64,000 nucleotides of DNA, from contig NZ_LAHO01000009.1 of the NCBI RefSeq assembly GCF_000987775.1, positions 1-64,000 of the forward strand, given 5' to 3'. Positions 1 through 9,103 of this stretch are shown one piece after another. Each line of letters starts with the position of its first letter. The first letter of the stretch is position 1. The position numbers and the translations under genes were made by a program. The notes beneath the pieces are model-generated. The model saw only the letters and a list, made by a program, of their open reading frames with translations. It did no database searches and was not told the origin of the DNA. Origin of the DNA: Arsukibacterium ikkense. GTDB lineage: Bacteria > Pseudomonadota > Gammaproteobacteria > Enterobacterales > Alteromonadaceae.

Positions 1-413
1 TTGATTACCCGGCTGTCAAGGTTTTGAAGATTGTCATTAAGGTGTTTTGTTGTGCCTGTCCTGCTAACACTGCTGCAACCGGCCAGCATTGCAGTACAAC
101 TTAATATACTGACAATACAAAAATGGCGAAAAAGGTGATTTAACGCCATAACGGGTGCCTTACGGATTGGCGGGACAGATCTAAGATGTTCGGCCGCGGA
201 AAATTTGCTGCGCCAAACATTAGCGGGCTTTAAGTCGTTTTACAAGCAGGTGCAGATACTGCATGGCCAGGCGCCTGGCTGCAGACATTTAGGCTGATTA
301 AGTTATGAGGGCCCAAAGGTTATTAATTATTATAGATGCGCTTTATCCTATACTCTTGCAAGTTGCAGGTGGCATAGCCGCAATGGCTTGTTAACACTAA
401 TAAGAGATGCTAA
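1..413. other. Intergenic region upstream of mtgA, no gene recognised
   Basis: No convincing coding sequence is visible on either strand. A TATACT at 349-354 could be a -10 box for mtgA, but there is no good -35 about 17 bp upstream, so it is only a possibility. The left edge could be the downstream flank of a gene lying outside the window. Confidence 0.4.
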
Positions 414-1103
414 ATGATAACGCATAAACGCGGTTTTTTCGGCTGGGCATGGTTTGTATTGTGGCGTTTTGTGCTGGCAATGGTGTTGCTGTTACTGGCA
501 CTGTTGCTGACGCTGCGCTTTGTGCCGCCACCGACGTCGGCCTTTATGCTGCAAAGCCCTTACCCGGTTAGCCAGCAGTGGATAAGTATTGCTGAGTTGC
601 CGGCGCATGTATCGCTGGCGATGGTTGCCTCAGAAGATCAGCGTTTTCCTGAACATTTCGGGGTCGATTTTGCCGCCATCAGTAAAGCCCTGGAGCAGTA
701 CGACGATGGCGGTAGCCTGCGCGGTGCCAGTACTATCAGCCAGCAAACGGCAAAAAACCTGCTACTGTGGCCGGGGCAAAGCCTGGTGCGTAAAGGGCTA
801 GAGGCTGGCCTGGCGCTGAGCCTTGAGCTTATCTGGGGTAAAAAAAGGATCTTAGAAGTGTATGTAAATCTGGCGGAATTTGGTAAAGGCATTTATGGTG
901 TGGAAGCCGCCAGCCAGCATTATTTTGGCAAGTCGGCCCGCCAGCTGACTGTTAACGAAGCTGCGCGGCTGGCCGTACTGCTACCTGGCCCCCGCAGCCG
1001 TGACCCGCGCCAGTTAACGCCTTACCTGCAGCAACGCGTAGCCTGGATAGAGCGGCAAATGCAGCAACTTGGTGCGGGCCACTTGAACCTCATTCTTATT
1101 TAG
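414..1103 (+). CDS. mtgA: Monofunctional biosynthetic peptidoglycan transglycosylase MtgA
   Basis: Inner-membrane GT51 enzyme that polymerises lipid II into glycan strands without a transpeptidase domain. One membrane segment lies at about residues 12-35. The family's first motif EDQRFPEHFG starts at residue 74, whose Glu is the expected catalytic acid. RGASTISQQTAKN follows near 103, then the GKKRILEVYVN and GIYGVEAAS motifs. At 229 aa it has the usual length. The gene stands alone, with the next gene about 75 bp downstream. The ATG lacks a strong ribosome-binding site, but the N-terminus fits the family. Confidence 0.93.
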   Translation: MITHKRGFFGWAWFVLWRFVLAMVLLLLALLLTLRFVPPPTSAFMLQSPYPVSQQWISIAELPAHVSLAMVASEDQRFPEHFGVDFAAISKALEQYDDGGSLRGASTISQQTAKNLLLWPGQSLVRKGLEAGLALSLELIWGKKRILEVYVNLAEFGKGIYGVEAASQHYFGKSARQLTVNEAARLAVLLPGPRSRDPRQLTPYLQQRVAWIERQMQQLGAGHLNLILI

Positions 1104-1178
1104 CCATCCAGACATATAGATTGACACGCCATTGAGGCTATGCTTTGATTAAAGCCAATTTATTCCGGAGGATTGGCG

Positions 1179-2453
1179 ATGAAACGAGAAACCATAGCAC
1201 TGCACCATGGCTACCAGCCAGACAATCAAAACTCGGTCGCGGTACCTATTCACCAAACCAGTTCGTTTAGCTTTGACAGTGCCCAGCACGCGGCAGACTT
1301 GTTTGATTTAAAAGTGACTGGCAATATCTATTCCCGCATTATGAACCCCACTTGTGCGGTACTGGAGCAACGCATAGCGGCTCTGGAAGGCGGTATTGGC
1401 GCGCTGGCAGTGGCATCCGGCATGGCGGCTATTACCTATGCTATTCAAACTATTGCTGAAACCGGCGATAATATTATTTCAATTAACGAGCTTTATGGCG
1501 GCACTTACAACTTATTCGCCCATACTTTGCCACGGCAGGGCATTGAAGTGCGCTTTGCGAATAAAGACGATTACCCTGCTATAGAGCAACTGATTGATGA
1601 GCGCACCAGAGCCGTATACTGCGAAAGCATTGGTAACCCCTCTGGCAGTATTGTTGATATTGAAAAACTGGCGGCGCTGGCACACCGCCATGGCGTACCC
1701 TTAATTGTTGATAACACTGTTGCTACGCCATTTTTGTGGCGGCCTATTGAGCAGGGAGCCGACATAGTGGTGCATTCGGCGACCAAATACATTGGTGGCC
1801 ATGGTACTACTATAGGCGGCCTGATTGTTGACTCAGGCAAATTTCCCTGGGCTAAACATGCCAAACGTTTCCCGTTATTAAACGAGCCGGATATTTCTTA
1901 CCATGGTGTCAGTTACACCCGCGATGTCGGTGATGCTGCCTTTATTGCCCGCGCCCGGGTAGTGCCACTGCGTAATATGGGCGCGGCGTTAAGTGCGCAG
2001 GCTGCCTGGAACTTATTGCAGGGCCTGGAAACACTGGCGTTGCGTATTGAGCGCATTAATCAGAACACTTTGGCAGTGGCTAGCTGGCTTGAGCAGCAAC
2101 CGCAAATTGGCTGGGTGAAGTACGCCGCTTTGCCGCAGCATAAAGACCACGCTTTAACACAAAAATACATGCAGGGGCAGGCATCGGGTATTCTTAGTTT
2201 TGGTATTAACGGTGGCCTTGAAGCAGCTGCCCGCTTTTACGATGCATTGCAGCTTATCCTGCGGCTGGTGAACATTGGTGATGCGAAAAGTTGTGCTGCT
2301 ATTCCGGCTGCGACAACCCATCGCCAACTGAACGATACTGAATTAGCGGCGGCAGGGGTATCGGCTGATATGGTGCGTTTATCCATAGGCATTGAGCATA
2401 TCGATGACTTGCTGGCTGATTTACAGCAAGCATTAATTGCTGCTTCTGCCTGA
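1179..2453 (+). CDS. metY: O-acetylhomoserine sulfhydrylase-type PLP enzyme (Cys/Met metabolism family)
   Basis: Cys/Met-metabolism PLP-dependent enzyme of 424 aa, likely making homocysteine from O-acetylhomoserine and sulfide. The PLP lysine sits in HSATKYIGGH (about residue 203). YSRIMNPT near 52 is the phosphate-binding stretch donated by the neighbouring subunit. The length of about 425 aa and NEPDISYHG favour the sulfhydrylase over cystathionine gamma-synthase or methionine gamma-lyase, which are nearer 390-400 aa. ATG 1179 is chosen over the upstream TTG because CGGAGGA lies 6-7 bases before it. Substrate choice within the family is inferred. Confidence 0.82.
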   Translation: MKRETIALHHGYQPDNQNSVAVPIHQTSSFSFDSAQHAADLFDLKVTGNIYSRIMNPTCAVLEQRIAALEGGIGALAVASGMAAITYAIQTIAETGDNIISINELYGGTYNLFAHTLPRQGIEVRFANKDDYPAIEQLIDERTRAVYCESIGNPSGSIVDIEKLAALAHRHGVPLIVDNTVATPFLWRPIEQGADIVVHSATKYIGGHGTTIGGLIVDSGKFPWAKHAKRFPLLNEPDISYHGVSYTRDVGDAAFIARARVVPLRNMGAALSAQAAWNLLQGLETLALRIERINQNTLAVASWLEQQPQIGWVKYAALPQHKDHALTQKYMQGQASGILSFGINGGLEAAARFYDALQLILRLVNIGDAKSCAAIPAATTHRQLNDTELAAAGVSADMVRLSIGIEHIDDLLADLQQALIAASA

Positions 2454-2550
2454 TATGGCCAGTTGCGATAGTGACTAATATGCTCTGTCTGGTATTCTGG
2501 CACTCTTCAGACTGTTGACGGTATTAGCTGCTGTGCAATAAGAGGTATAA

Positions 2551-3210
2551 GTGGAAGCGGATTTTTGGTTACAACGATGGCAGAGCAGAGAAATTGGCTT
2601 TCACCAAGTGGCGGCCAACCCTTTGCTGGTTAGTTGTTTTAAGCAGTTGGCTCTGCCGCCGGACAGCCGGGTGTTTATACCCTTGTGTGGCAAAACGCTG
2701 GATATCGGCTGGCTGTTGGCCAGTGGCTATAGAGTGGTAGGGGCTGAGCTCAGTGAAATAGCGGTAAAAGAACTTTTTGCTGAGCTGGGTATTACACCAA
2801 CCATCAAACCTGTTGGCAGCTTGCAGCATTATGCCGGCCCGGATATTGAGGTGTTTGTTGGCGATATTTTTAAGTTATCAGCTGCCAATTTAGGGCCAGT
2901 TGATGCTATCTATGACAGGGCGGCGCTGGTGGCACTGCCAGCTACTATGCGGCAAGACTATGCGCAACATCTGATTACCCTCAGCGAGTGCGCCCCGCAA
3001 CTGGTTATTTGTTTTGAATACGATCAAGCAATGCTGGCAGGGCCGCCTTTTGCTGTCGATAGCCAGCAGCTGCAGCAGCTCTATGGTAGTGATTACCAGC
3101 TGTACTGCCTGCAAAAGCTGGAGGTGCCAGGTGGATTAAAGCGCAAGTGCCAGGCCACAGAGCTGGCCTGGTTATTAAAACCGACAAAATTGGGCTCAGA
3201 TAACGATTAA
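2551..3210 (+). CDS. tpm: Thiopurine S-methyltransferase family protein
   Basis: SAM-dependent methyltransferase of the bacterial TPMT family (219 aa, usual length), cytoplasmic. In this family it methylates thiopurines and, in several bacteria, selenium or tellurium oxyanions. The N-terminal DFWLQRWQSREIGFHQ is the family signature. FIPLCGKTLDIGWL (about 42-55) is the SAM-binding motif, and IYDRAALVALP near 124-134 is also diagnostic. The start is GTG, preceded by AAGAGGT. A hairpin immediately follows the stop codon. Confidence 0.9.
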   Translation: MEADFWLQRWQSREIGFHQVAANPLLVSCFKQLALPPDSRVFIPLCGKTLDIGWLLASGYRVVGAELSEIAVKELFAELGITPTIKPVGSLQHYAGPDIEVFVGDIFKLSAANLGPVDAIYDRAALVALPATMRQDYAQHLITLSECAPQLVICFEYDQAMLAGPPFAVDSQQLQQLYGSDYQLYCLQKLEVPGGLKRKCQATELAWLLKPTKLGSDND

Positions 3211-3225
3211 TCTGAGCTTCTGTTT
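3194..3225 (+). terminator. Probable terminator of tpm
   Basis: Perfect 8-bp inverted repeat GCTCAGAT (3194-3201) and ATCTGAGC (3210-3217), followed by TTCTGTTTT. It overlaps the tpm stop codon. The T-run is interrupted, so efficiency is uncertain. Confidence 0.5.
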
Positions 3226-3242
3226 TGGCAGACTATGCCGCT

Positions 3243-3554
3243 TTAATCTGCAGCGTGCTCTTTTTCCTGTCTGGCAGCGTGTTTCGCCGCTTTTACATCA
3301 CTTTCATGCTGCATCAGCAACAGCGTCAGGTAAATTTTAGTAGGTAACGACAAGAGCAAGCCAAGTGCGCAGCAGGCCGCTACCAGCATGATGCCGGAAA
3401 CGCCCATAGTTTGCGGCAGGTCCAGGCCGACCCACAAATAATGGCCAATGATGATCAGTGCTATGCCAAGCAGCATGGCCAGCTTAAGCCAGAATAACCT
3501 GGGTGGTTTAACTGCTGGGCTTGCTGCATGCTGCCCGCCCGATTGTATTGCCAT
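3243..3554 (-). CDS. Small two-helix membrane protein, function unknown
   Basis: A 103-aa protein not matched to a known family. Two hydrophobic segments are visible, LAMLLGIALIIIGHYLW and IMLVAACCALGLLLSL, followed by a charged tail ending in HAARQEKEHAAD, so it is probably an inner-membrane protein with a cytoplasmic tail. The ATG at 3554 is preferred to one 26 codons upstream because AGGT lies 8 bases before it and the longer N-terminus looks unlike protein. It converges with tpm. Confidence 0.6.
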   Translation of the reverse strand: MAIQSGGQHAASPAVKPPRLFWLKLAMLLGIALIIIGHYLWVGLDLPQTMGVSGIMLVAACCALGLLLSLPTKIYLTLLLMQHESDVKAAKHAARQEKEHAAD

Positions 3555-3795
3555 TGTGCTTACCTGCAAAAGCAACCAGAACTTACTGATAACACTTGTT
3601 GATATTACGACTATAGAACAATCACCAGACAAGCAATTGATCTGTCACAAACATCGGGATGGTTGATTAGTGAAATCGAATGTCAAATCTGACTCATTAA
3701 AATGGGGTGCTCACTAAATTATCCGACCTCTAGCACTGTCAAACGTAAAATGCTGCTGGCGAAGTTAGTCATGCAACCTGCCAGCGGCGATTAAG

Positions 3796-4722
3796 TCAGG
3801 GCAGCATAGGCTGCGCTGGTAGCTTCGGTTTAAACAGCAGTGCTTTAATTTTAGCAAAGGGTGTTAATACCAGGGCATTGCCGGCCAGTACCAGCGCAAA
3901 GCCGGCGAAGGTGTAGCCTGTCCAGACAAAGTCTTCAAATAAGGTGCTTAACACTACCGCCACCAGCGGGAACAGCACTATTACGTAGCTGGCCTTTTCT
4001 GGACCCATTCGTTTTAATAGTGCAAAGTAGGTAGCAAAGGCGATAACCGAGCCAAACAACGCTAAATACACCAGTGAAATTATATAAGCCGGGCTGCTGC
4101 TGAAGCTAAAGGGCGTGCCGCTGAACCACACCAGTAAGGCCAGGGCGACAGAGCCATACAACATACCCCAGGCATTCACCTGCATAATCGGCAGGCCGGC
4201 ACGGGAGTTGCGCACGCTAACCATATTGCCCAGGGATGCACTAAGTGCGCTACCCAGCACCAGTAACAGGCCAATCAGGCTGGCGTTGGTGAGATCGAGG
4301 CCGTCTAAATCGGGGTAAAACAACACTGCTATGCCGACGATACCCATCAGGGCACCAAAATAAATGCGCTTGGCCACCGGCTTGCCAAAAAACAGCCGGG
4401 TATTAACGATATTCATCAGCAGCATAGTGGTAAAGGCAATGGCTGCCATGGCCGACGTAATATGCAGCTGCGCCTGATAAATCAGCAGATAGTTCAGCGC
4501 GAAATTCAGTACCGCCATTAGCACAATAAAAGCATGATTCCTGCCACTAAAACGCATCGGCAGGCGGCGCCACCAGCAAAATAGCCACATTAGCAGCGCC
4601 GACAGCGCAAAGCGATACAGCAATGATACTTCTATTGCCACTTCGCCAAGCTGAAATTCAATGGCAATCCAGGTAGAACCCCAAATAAGTACAGTAATCA
4701 GGTACAACAGCATGTTTTGCAT
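3796..4722 (-). CDS. DMT-superfamily EamA-type transporter
   Basis: A 308-aa inner-membrane protein with about ten hydrophobic segments arranged as two EamA repeats. The first begins YLITVLIWGSTWIAIEFQLG, and the second repeat lies at about 150-285. WGSTW near the N-terminus and the PLVAVVLSTLFEDF segment near the C-terminus are typical of RhaT/YdcZ-type metabolite exporters. The substrate cannot be read from sequence. It stands alone, facing the same way as the SRPBCC gene upstream of it. Confidence 0.85.
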   Translation of the reverse strand: MQNMLLYLITVLIWGSTWIAIEFQLGEVAIEVSLLYRFALSALLMWLFCWWRRLPMRFSGRNHAFIVLMAVLNFALNYLLIYQAQLHITSAMAAIAFTTMLLMNIVNTRLFFGKPVAKRIYFGALMGIVGIAVLFYPDLDGLDLTNASLIGLLLVLGSALSASLGNMVSVRNSRAGLPIMQVNAWGMLYGSVALALLVWFSGTPFSFSSSPAYIISLVYLALFGSVIAFATYFALLKRMGPEKASYVIVLFPLVAVVLSTLFEDFVWTGYTFAGFALVLAGNALVLTPFAKIKALLFKPKLPAQPMLP

Positions 4723-4805
4723 AAGGGGTAATAGTGTCTGTCATTGACGGATGGCAAATGATAAGGCTAAGTCGCGTTTTCAGCCAGAGGCAAAAGCCAA
4801 TTTTC

Positions 4806-4830
4806 GCCAGCTTTACCACTTAAAGCTGGC
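4806..4830 (-). terminator. Hairpin downstream of the SRPBCC gene
   Basis: Perfect 9-bp inverted repeat GCCAGCTTT (4806-4814) and AAAGCTGGC (4822-4830). Read on the minus strand it is followed by GAAAATTGGCTTTTG, a poor T-run, so it is only a probable terminator. Confidence 0.45.
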
Positions 4831-4851
4831 CGCTTGCTGCCCGGTAAAACG

Positions 4852-5304
4852 TTAAACCTGATCCGGTATTTCCGGCTCAGTTAACAGCGCCAGTAACTGC
4901 AGCGATTCCTGCCAGCCGGCATAGCAAAATTCAACTGGTATTGCCGCCGGTACGCCGGTTTGCTCAATGCTCAGCTCAGTGCCACAAATAACCGGCTTTA
5001 AGCGAATGGTAACCTGCATCTGGCCGGGCAGGTTCGGGTCGTCAAACTGGTCGTTGTAGCGAATTAGCTCGTCCGGTTTTAGCTCCAGGTAAGTTCCACC
5101 AAAGCTGTGGCTCTTACCGGTATTAAAATTAATAAATGACATTTTATAACCGCCGCCCACTCTTACGTCCATACTGTGCACCTTGCCGGTAAAGCCATGC
5201 GGTGGCATCCACTTGGTTAATGCATCGGCATCTAAAAAGGCGCGGTACAACCGCTCTGGTGTGGCTCTCATTACCCGGTGTAATGTTACAGTATTGCCTG
5301 ACAT
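4852..5304 (-). CDS. SRPBCC (AHSA1-like) domain protein
   Basis: A 150-aa single-domain START-like protein of the AHSA1/polyketide-cyclase group. It shows the family opening MRATPERLYRAFLDADALTKWMPP (its first 20 residues are diagnostic), a central GGGYKMSF, and a closing GWQESLQLLALL helix. Such proteins bind small hydrophobic ligands, and many are uncharacterised. The ATG is preceded by AGGAG. No neighbour indicates a pathway. Confidence 0.85.
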   Translation of the reverse strand: MSGNTVTLHRVMRATPERLYRAFLDADALTKWMPPHGFTGKVHSMDVRVGGGYKMSFINFNTGKSHSFGGTYLELKPDELIRYNDQFDDPNLPGQMQVTIRLKPVICGTELSIEQTGVPAAIPVEFCYAGWQESLQLLALLTEPEIPDQV

Positions 5305-5447
5305 AACAAATCTCCTGTGCTACCTGCGGCCGGCAAAGGCCGCGTTAATTGGCTGTATCAAAGCTTAGTCGAAATAGCAGGGCGGGATTCGACAGTGGGG
5401 GGGAGATTTTTTGTTTGTCGATTACACAAATGCTGATTAGTTTCACG

Positions 5448-5663
5448 CTATACAATATCGTCTAATGCTATGCCAACAGCAGTTTCAATCCGTTTGTACT
5501 GCGCTTTAACTTCAGCGTATAGCTGGCTTACTGCCATTAAATACTCTTGGTAGTGAGCGCGGTCACGTAAGGTTTCACTGGTTAACAGCTGCTCGTTGTA
5601 CCTTAGGGCATCACGTAGCGCCTGCACCAACATAGGTGCTGCAGCATTGGAAATTTCAATCAT
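5448..5663 (-). CDS. Small helical protein downstream of nuclease gene, unknown
   Basis: A 71-aa protein predicted by eye to be mostly alpha-helical, opening MIEISNAAAPMLVQALRDAL and ending AVGIALDDIV. No family is recognised. It lies 22 bases downstream of the 624-aa PD-(D/E)XK gene on the same strand and is probably co-transcribed with it. That makes it a candidate partner, such as an antitoxin, inhibitor or adaptor; this role is inferred from position only. The stretch is AT-richer than its neighbours. Confidence 0.55.
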   Translation of the reverse strand: MIEISNAAAPMLVQALRDALRYNEQLLTSETLRDRAHYQEYLMAVSQLYAEVKAQYKRIETAVGIALDDIV

Positions 5664-5685
5664 TTCGCTATCATTTCAATCCGTG

Positions 5686-7560
5686 CTAAATACTCTTTGC
5701 AATCAGCTCAGCTTTTAGTAATCCACCCTTGGTTAGCAAGCGTGCTGAGAAGTTGGGGCGGCGTTTGGCTTTGTAGGCATCGTAAATTTGCTTTAAACCT
5801 TCCGCAGTTAGCAGCGAGATATTTACCTCGGTATCCATCTCTGCTGATTCAATAAAGTCCTGCGAGAAGCTTGGCGCTATTATAAGCACTTGCGCGACCC
5901 GTTTTCCCTGATTTTCACAGCGGTTTACGTAAGCTTTTATTTGTCTGGAGGTGGTGGAATACTTAGCAAAGTCGCCATTTTTGCAGGTTTTAGCTTCCCC
6001 GATGATGATGTCATCATCACTGATTGAAATAATGATGTCGGCTTTGTCTTTGGCGGTGTTAATATTTTTACGCAGTTCCTCGTCTATTACCAGATCGAGC
6101 TGTTCCAGGATTGATTTCGTCGCTTCTTCAAATTTCACCCCTATGTCAGTTTCGGCGATGTCGATACCGACAGTTTTCAATGTCAGAAAGTCGCGCCTGG
6201 CCAGTGCTTCATAGTTTTCTATCAGTTTATCGTTGACGTTGGCGAAGGCTTGCAGAATGTTAAAGCGAGGATTGCCTTTCTTAGATAGCTTTAAAATGTC
6301 GCGCAGCTCTTTTACTTCATCATTACTAAGCAAATACAGCATATCTTGCGGTGTAATACTCAGTGCTCGCAGTCGCTCGACAGAAACTTCATCGTTTTCT
6401 TCCAACTCGAACTCTGTTCTGATCCGCTGGATCAGTGATTCGGGGTTACCGGCAGAGTCCAGCCCCTTAAAGTTTTGCTGAATAGAGTCGAACATTTCCT
6501 TGTATCCAGCGGCACTAATGGCATCAAATTCGCTATCACTGGCACTATTCAGGCTTTCAAGAATGACATCAATGCGCTCATCCAAGGTAGAGCCAATTCT
6601 TTCTGCGTCGATTTCTAAATCAGTTATGAGTACTTTTAACCGTTCTTTTCGCTTGTTTTGATTATCTGCTTCGTCATAAAGATCGCGGGACAGCATATCT
6701 CTGACGGCAATCCCGGAATGCAAAATAGTGCTAATTTTGTCGCCCCGGCTTACCCCGCGGATCCGTTTGCCATAGCTTTTCAGAATGTTTGATAGCTCTG
6801 CATCAGACAATACCCTTAAAATCCGCAGCAAGTGTTTATCTGCCAGCTCTTTTCCTTGGATCTGATTGAGGACAGCCACTACTTCGTCGGGGATCAGGAC
6901 CTCTGCGTTTTTGCGGTTAATAAATATAACGCCCATATCGCGAAGTTCTTGCAGGCAGCTATCGACTGTCTGCTTTCCGGCTTTTATGGGGTCTGCCAGG
7001 TGCTCAATGGCGACGACTTCATCCTTTGAAATTTTCAGATGGTGGGACAAAGTGTTCAGGATGCTGCGCTCATCGTCAGTAATATTTGCCTGACGATTAA
7101 TTTTCTCATCATTGGTGTATGCGACATTCAGGCAATCACGGAAGATCTTCAAACGATGAATGTGACTATAATCTTCCGCCTCGCTATTGCCGACATCTTG
7201 CTTAATTTGATTGGCAAGACAATCTAATGACTCCCACTCACGAGCATACAGTTGTTCAATCCAAGATATCCGTGCAACGCCATTACCATCCCGGCTAAGA
7301 ATATTAACCAGCAAGGCCATTGATGCATCGCAGAGTGCCAACTTTTCCCGCGCTGACTCTTTGAACTCTTGCGCGACGGCTTGGAACAGTTGTGTAATAT
7401 CACTACCCGAAGCATCTTTAATTTGTTGATTTACTTTTTTAAGAGTTTTGGTAATGGTTTCAGAAGCGGGGTCTGCAGAAGAACAAAGCTTATCCAGGCA
7501 GGTAATAAATTTAGATTTTTCAATTTGATTTAGTGTGGATAACACATGGTTCAACTTCAT
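5686..7560 (-). CDS. Large protein with C-terminal PD-(D/E)XK nuclease signature
   Basis: A 624-aa protein, unrecognised as a whole. Near the C-terminus KADIII (D508) is followed by GEAK (E522, K524) and then QIKAY (Q540-Y544). This reproduces the D, (E/D)xK and QxxxY layout of RecB/Cas4- and Mrr-like nucleases. The upstream 500 residues are helical and charged and hold two stretches resembling SAP-like helices (LSDAELSNILKSYG, LLSNDEVKELRDIL). ATG 7560 is preferred to an upstream ATG because AAAGGGAAG lies just before it. The gene is AT-richer than the flanks, suggesting transfer. A role in defence or DNA processing is inferred, not shown. Confidence 0.65.
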   Translation of the reverse strand: MKLNHVLSTLNQIEKSKFITCLDKLCSSADPASETITKTLKKVNQQIKDASGSDITQLFQAVAQEFKESAREKLALCDASMALLVNILSRDGNGVARISWIEQLYAREWESLDCLANQIKQDVGNSEAEDYSHIHRLKIFRDCLNVAYTNDEKINRQANITDDERSILNTLSHHLKISKDEVVAIEHLADPIKAGKQTVDSCLQELRDMGVIFINRKNAEVLIPDEVVAVLNQIQGKELADKHLLRILRVLSDAELSNILKSYGKRIRGVSRGDKISTILHSGIAVRDMLSRDLYDEADNQNKRKERLKVLITDLEIDAERIGSTLDERIDVILESLNSASDSEFDAISAAGYKEMFDSIQQNFKGLDSAGNPESLIQRIRTEFELEENDEVSVERLRALSITPQDMLYLLSNDEVKELRDILKLSKKGNPRFNILQAFANVNDKLIENYEALARRDFLTLKTVGIDIAETDIGVKFEEATKSILEQLDLVIDEELRKNINTAKDKADIIISISDDDIIIGEAKTCKNGDFAKYSTTSRQIKAYVNRCENQGKRVAQVLIIAPSFSQDFIESAEMDTEVNISLLTAEGLKQIYDAYKAKRRPNFSARLLTKGGLLKAELIAKSI

Positions 7561-7839
7561 ACGACTTCCCTTTCTTGTTGTTTTTAGTAAGCAAAGAGCT
7601 TCATCTTCGAAAAGCATTTGAAGTTCTTGATATTTTTTCAGTTGTGGCGAGTACCCAATCTAGAACATAACATGAGGATACGCAACTTTAGGAAATAACG
7701 AAGAATGCAGAACGGTGTTTGTTTGGTTTTATCAATGATGTGAGGATATCGCGTCAATCACCCTAAAATTGCGGCTTAAGCCTATTGTCGGCAGTAGCGC
7801 GATCAGCCAGAATAGCGCCATTCTGTTGTCGGGGTGGTT

Positions 7840-8463
7840 ATGGTTAATCTGGCTTTAATGGGCGCGTTTATTCCGACCTTTTTATTTGTGTCGGTTACCC
7901 CGGGTATGTGCATGACGCTGGCAATGACGCTGGGCATGAGTCAGGGCGTGCGCCGCACCTTTTGGATGATGTGGGGCGAAATGCTCGGCGTGGCGCTGGT
8001 TGCTATCTTGGCAGTGCTGGGCGTGGCGGCGCTGATGTTGCAGTTTCCAACAGTTTTTCAGTGGTTTAAAATTCTCGGTGCCTGCTATCTGGCCTATATT
8101 GGCCTGCAAATGTGGCGGGCCAAGGGTAAGTTAGCCATACCAACCGCCGGGCTGGTGCCACAATTGCTACCCCGGCGTACCTTGTTTAGCCAGGGCTTTA
8201 TTACGGCAGTATCTAACCCCAAGGGCTGGGCCTTTCATATGGCGCTGCTGCCGCCGTTTATCGATAGCCAGCTGGCGTTCTGGCCGCAGCTGGTTATTCT
8301 GATCAGTATCATTTTGTTGTTGGAGTTTTTGTCGATGCTGCTGTACGCCAGTGGCGGCAAGGCGCTAGCGTTGTTTTTAACCCGCGCGAACCGGGTGCAG
8401 TATTTAAACCGCATCGGCGCCAGCCTGATGTTTGGTGTGGCGCTGTGGATGCTGCTTGGCTAA
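7840..8463 (+). CDS. LysE/RhtB-family amino-acid exporter
   Basis: A 207-aa inner-membrane protein with about six hydrophobic helices. The family opening LALMGAFIPTFLFVSVTPGM is followed by FKILGACYLAYIGLQMW near 77-93 and an SNPKGWAFHMALLP segment, all typical of the RhtB group that exports homoserine, threonine or related amino acids. The substrate is not deducible. ATG 7840 or the in-frame GTG at 7834 could be the start. The gene is divergent from the nuclease operon across a 280-bp gap. Confidence 0.85.
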   Translation: MVNLALMGAFIPTFLFVSVTPGMCMTLAMTLGMSQGVRRTFWMMWGEMLGVALVAILAVLGVAALMLQFPTVFQWFKILGACYLAYIGLQMWRAKGKLAIPTAGLVPQLLPRRTLFSQGFITAVSNPKGWAFHMALLPPFIDSQLAFWPQLVILISIILLLEFLSMLLYASGGKALALFLTRANRVQYLNRIGASLMFGVALWMLLG

Positions 8464-8485
8464 CTAAGTAACTCATCAGGTAAGC

Positions 8486-9094
8486 CTACCAGCCTTTACC
8501 CGGCGCTTTATTGCTGCCCAAGCCGCCACTTAGCACCAGCTGCAAGGCTTCAGCCGGTTTCATATCGATATTGCGGGTGCAGCTGCGGGGTACAACAACA
8601 GTATAACCACCCACGTTGTAAGCCATTGGCAAAAATACCGCTAATTGGTCTTGCTGCATTAATGAAGACATCCGGTCATGCGGTTGGCCACCATGCTTGG
8701 TCACAATGCCTATCAGCTCAATCTCTGACGAGGGAAGCTTCACCATCACCACTGAGCCATCGGTGAAATTTTTACCCGACATCACGTCAATAATGTCCTG
8801 TAGCATGCCATATACCTGTTTGGTACCGGGCAGGCGCATTAAAATCTTGCCCGGTAATTGCCACAGCCAGTCAAAGCTGGGCCAACGGGTACTATAGCCA
8901 ATGGCAATACATACCAGCACAAAGCCCAGTATTGCCATGCCGGGCAGGTACCACTCGCCGGGTAACATCAGCTGCAGCACTGGTGCCAGGCCTGATTCAA
9001 CCATGGTTAACAGCCAGCGTAACACTTCAATGGTGATTATCAGCGGCAGAATAATGGCCAGGCCTTTTAATAAACTTTTAACGATGATTTTCAT
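8486..9094 (-). CDS. DUF502 family inner-membrane protein
   Basis: A 202-aa protein with two N-terminal hydrophobic segments (about residues 8-30 and 50-68), followed by the conserved DUF502 soluble region. That region includes LPGTKQVYGMLQDIIDVM, GIVTKHGG and VFLPMAYNVGGYTVVVPR. The family is widespread in proteobacteria but lacks an assigned function. It ends 9 bases before the stop of no other gene and lies 9 bases downstream of the DUF2891 gene, so the two may form an operon. Confidence 0.88.
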   Translation of the reverse strand: MKIIVKSLLKGLAIILPLIITIEVLRWLLTMVESGLAPVLQLMLPGEWYLPGMAILGFVLVCIAIGYSTRWPSFDWLWQLPGKILMRLPGTKQVYGMLQDIIDVMSGKNFTDGSVVMVKLPSSEIELIGIVTKHGGQPHDRMSSLMQQDQLAVFLPMAYNVGGYTVVVPRSCTRNIDMKPAEALQLVLSGGLGSNKAPGKGW

Positions 9095-9103
9095 CTGGTT
9101 CCT

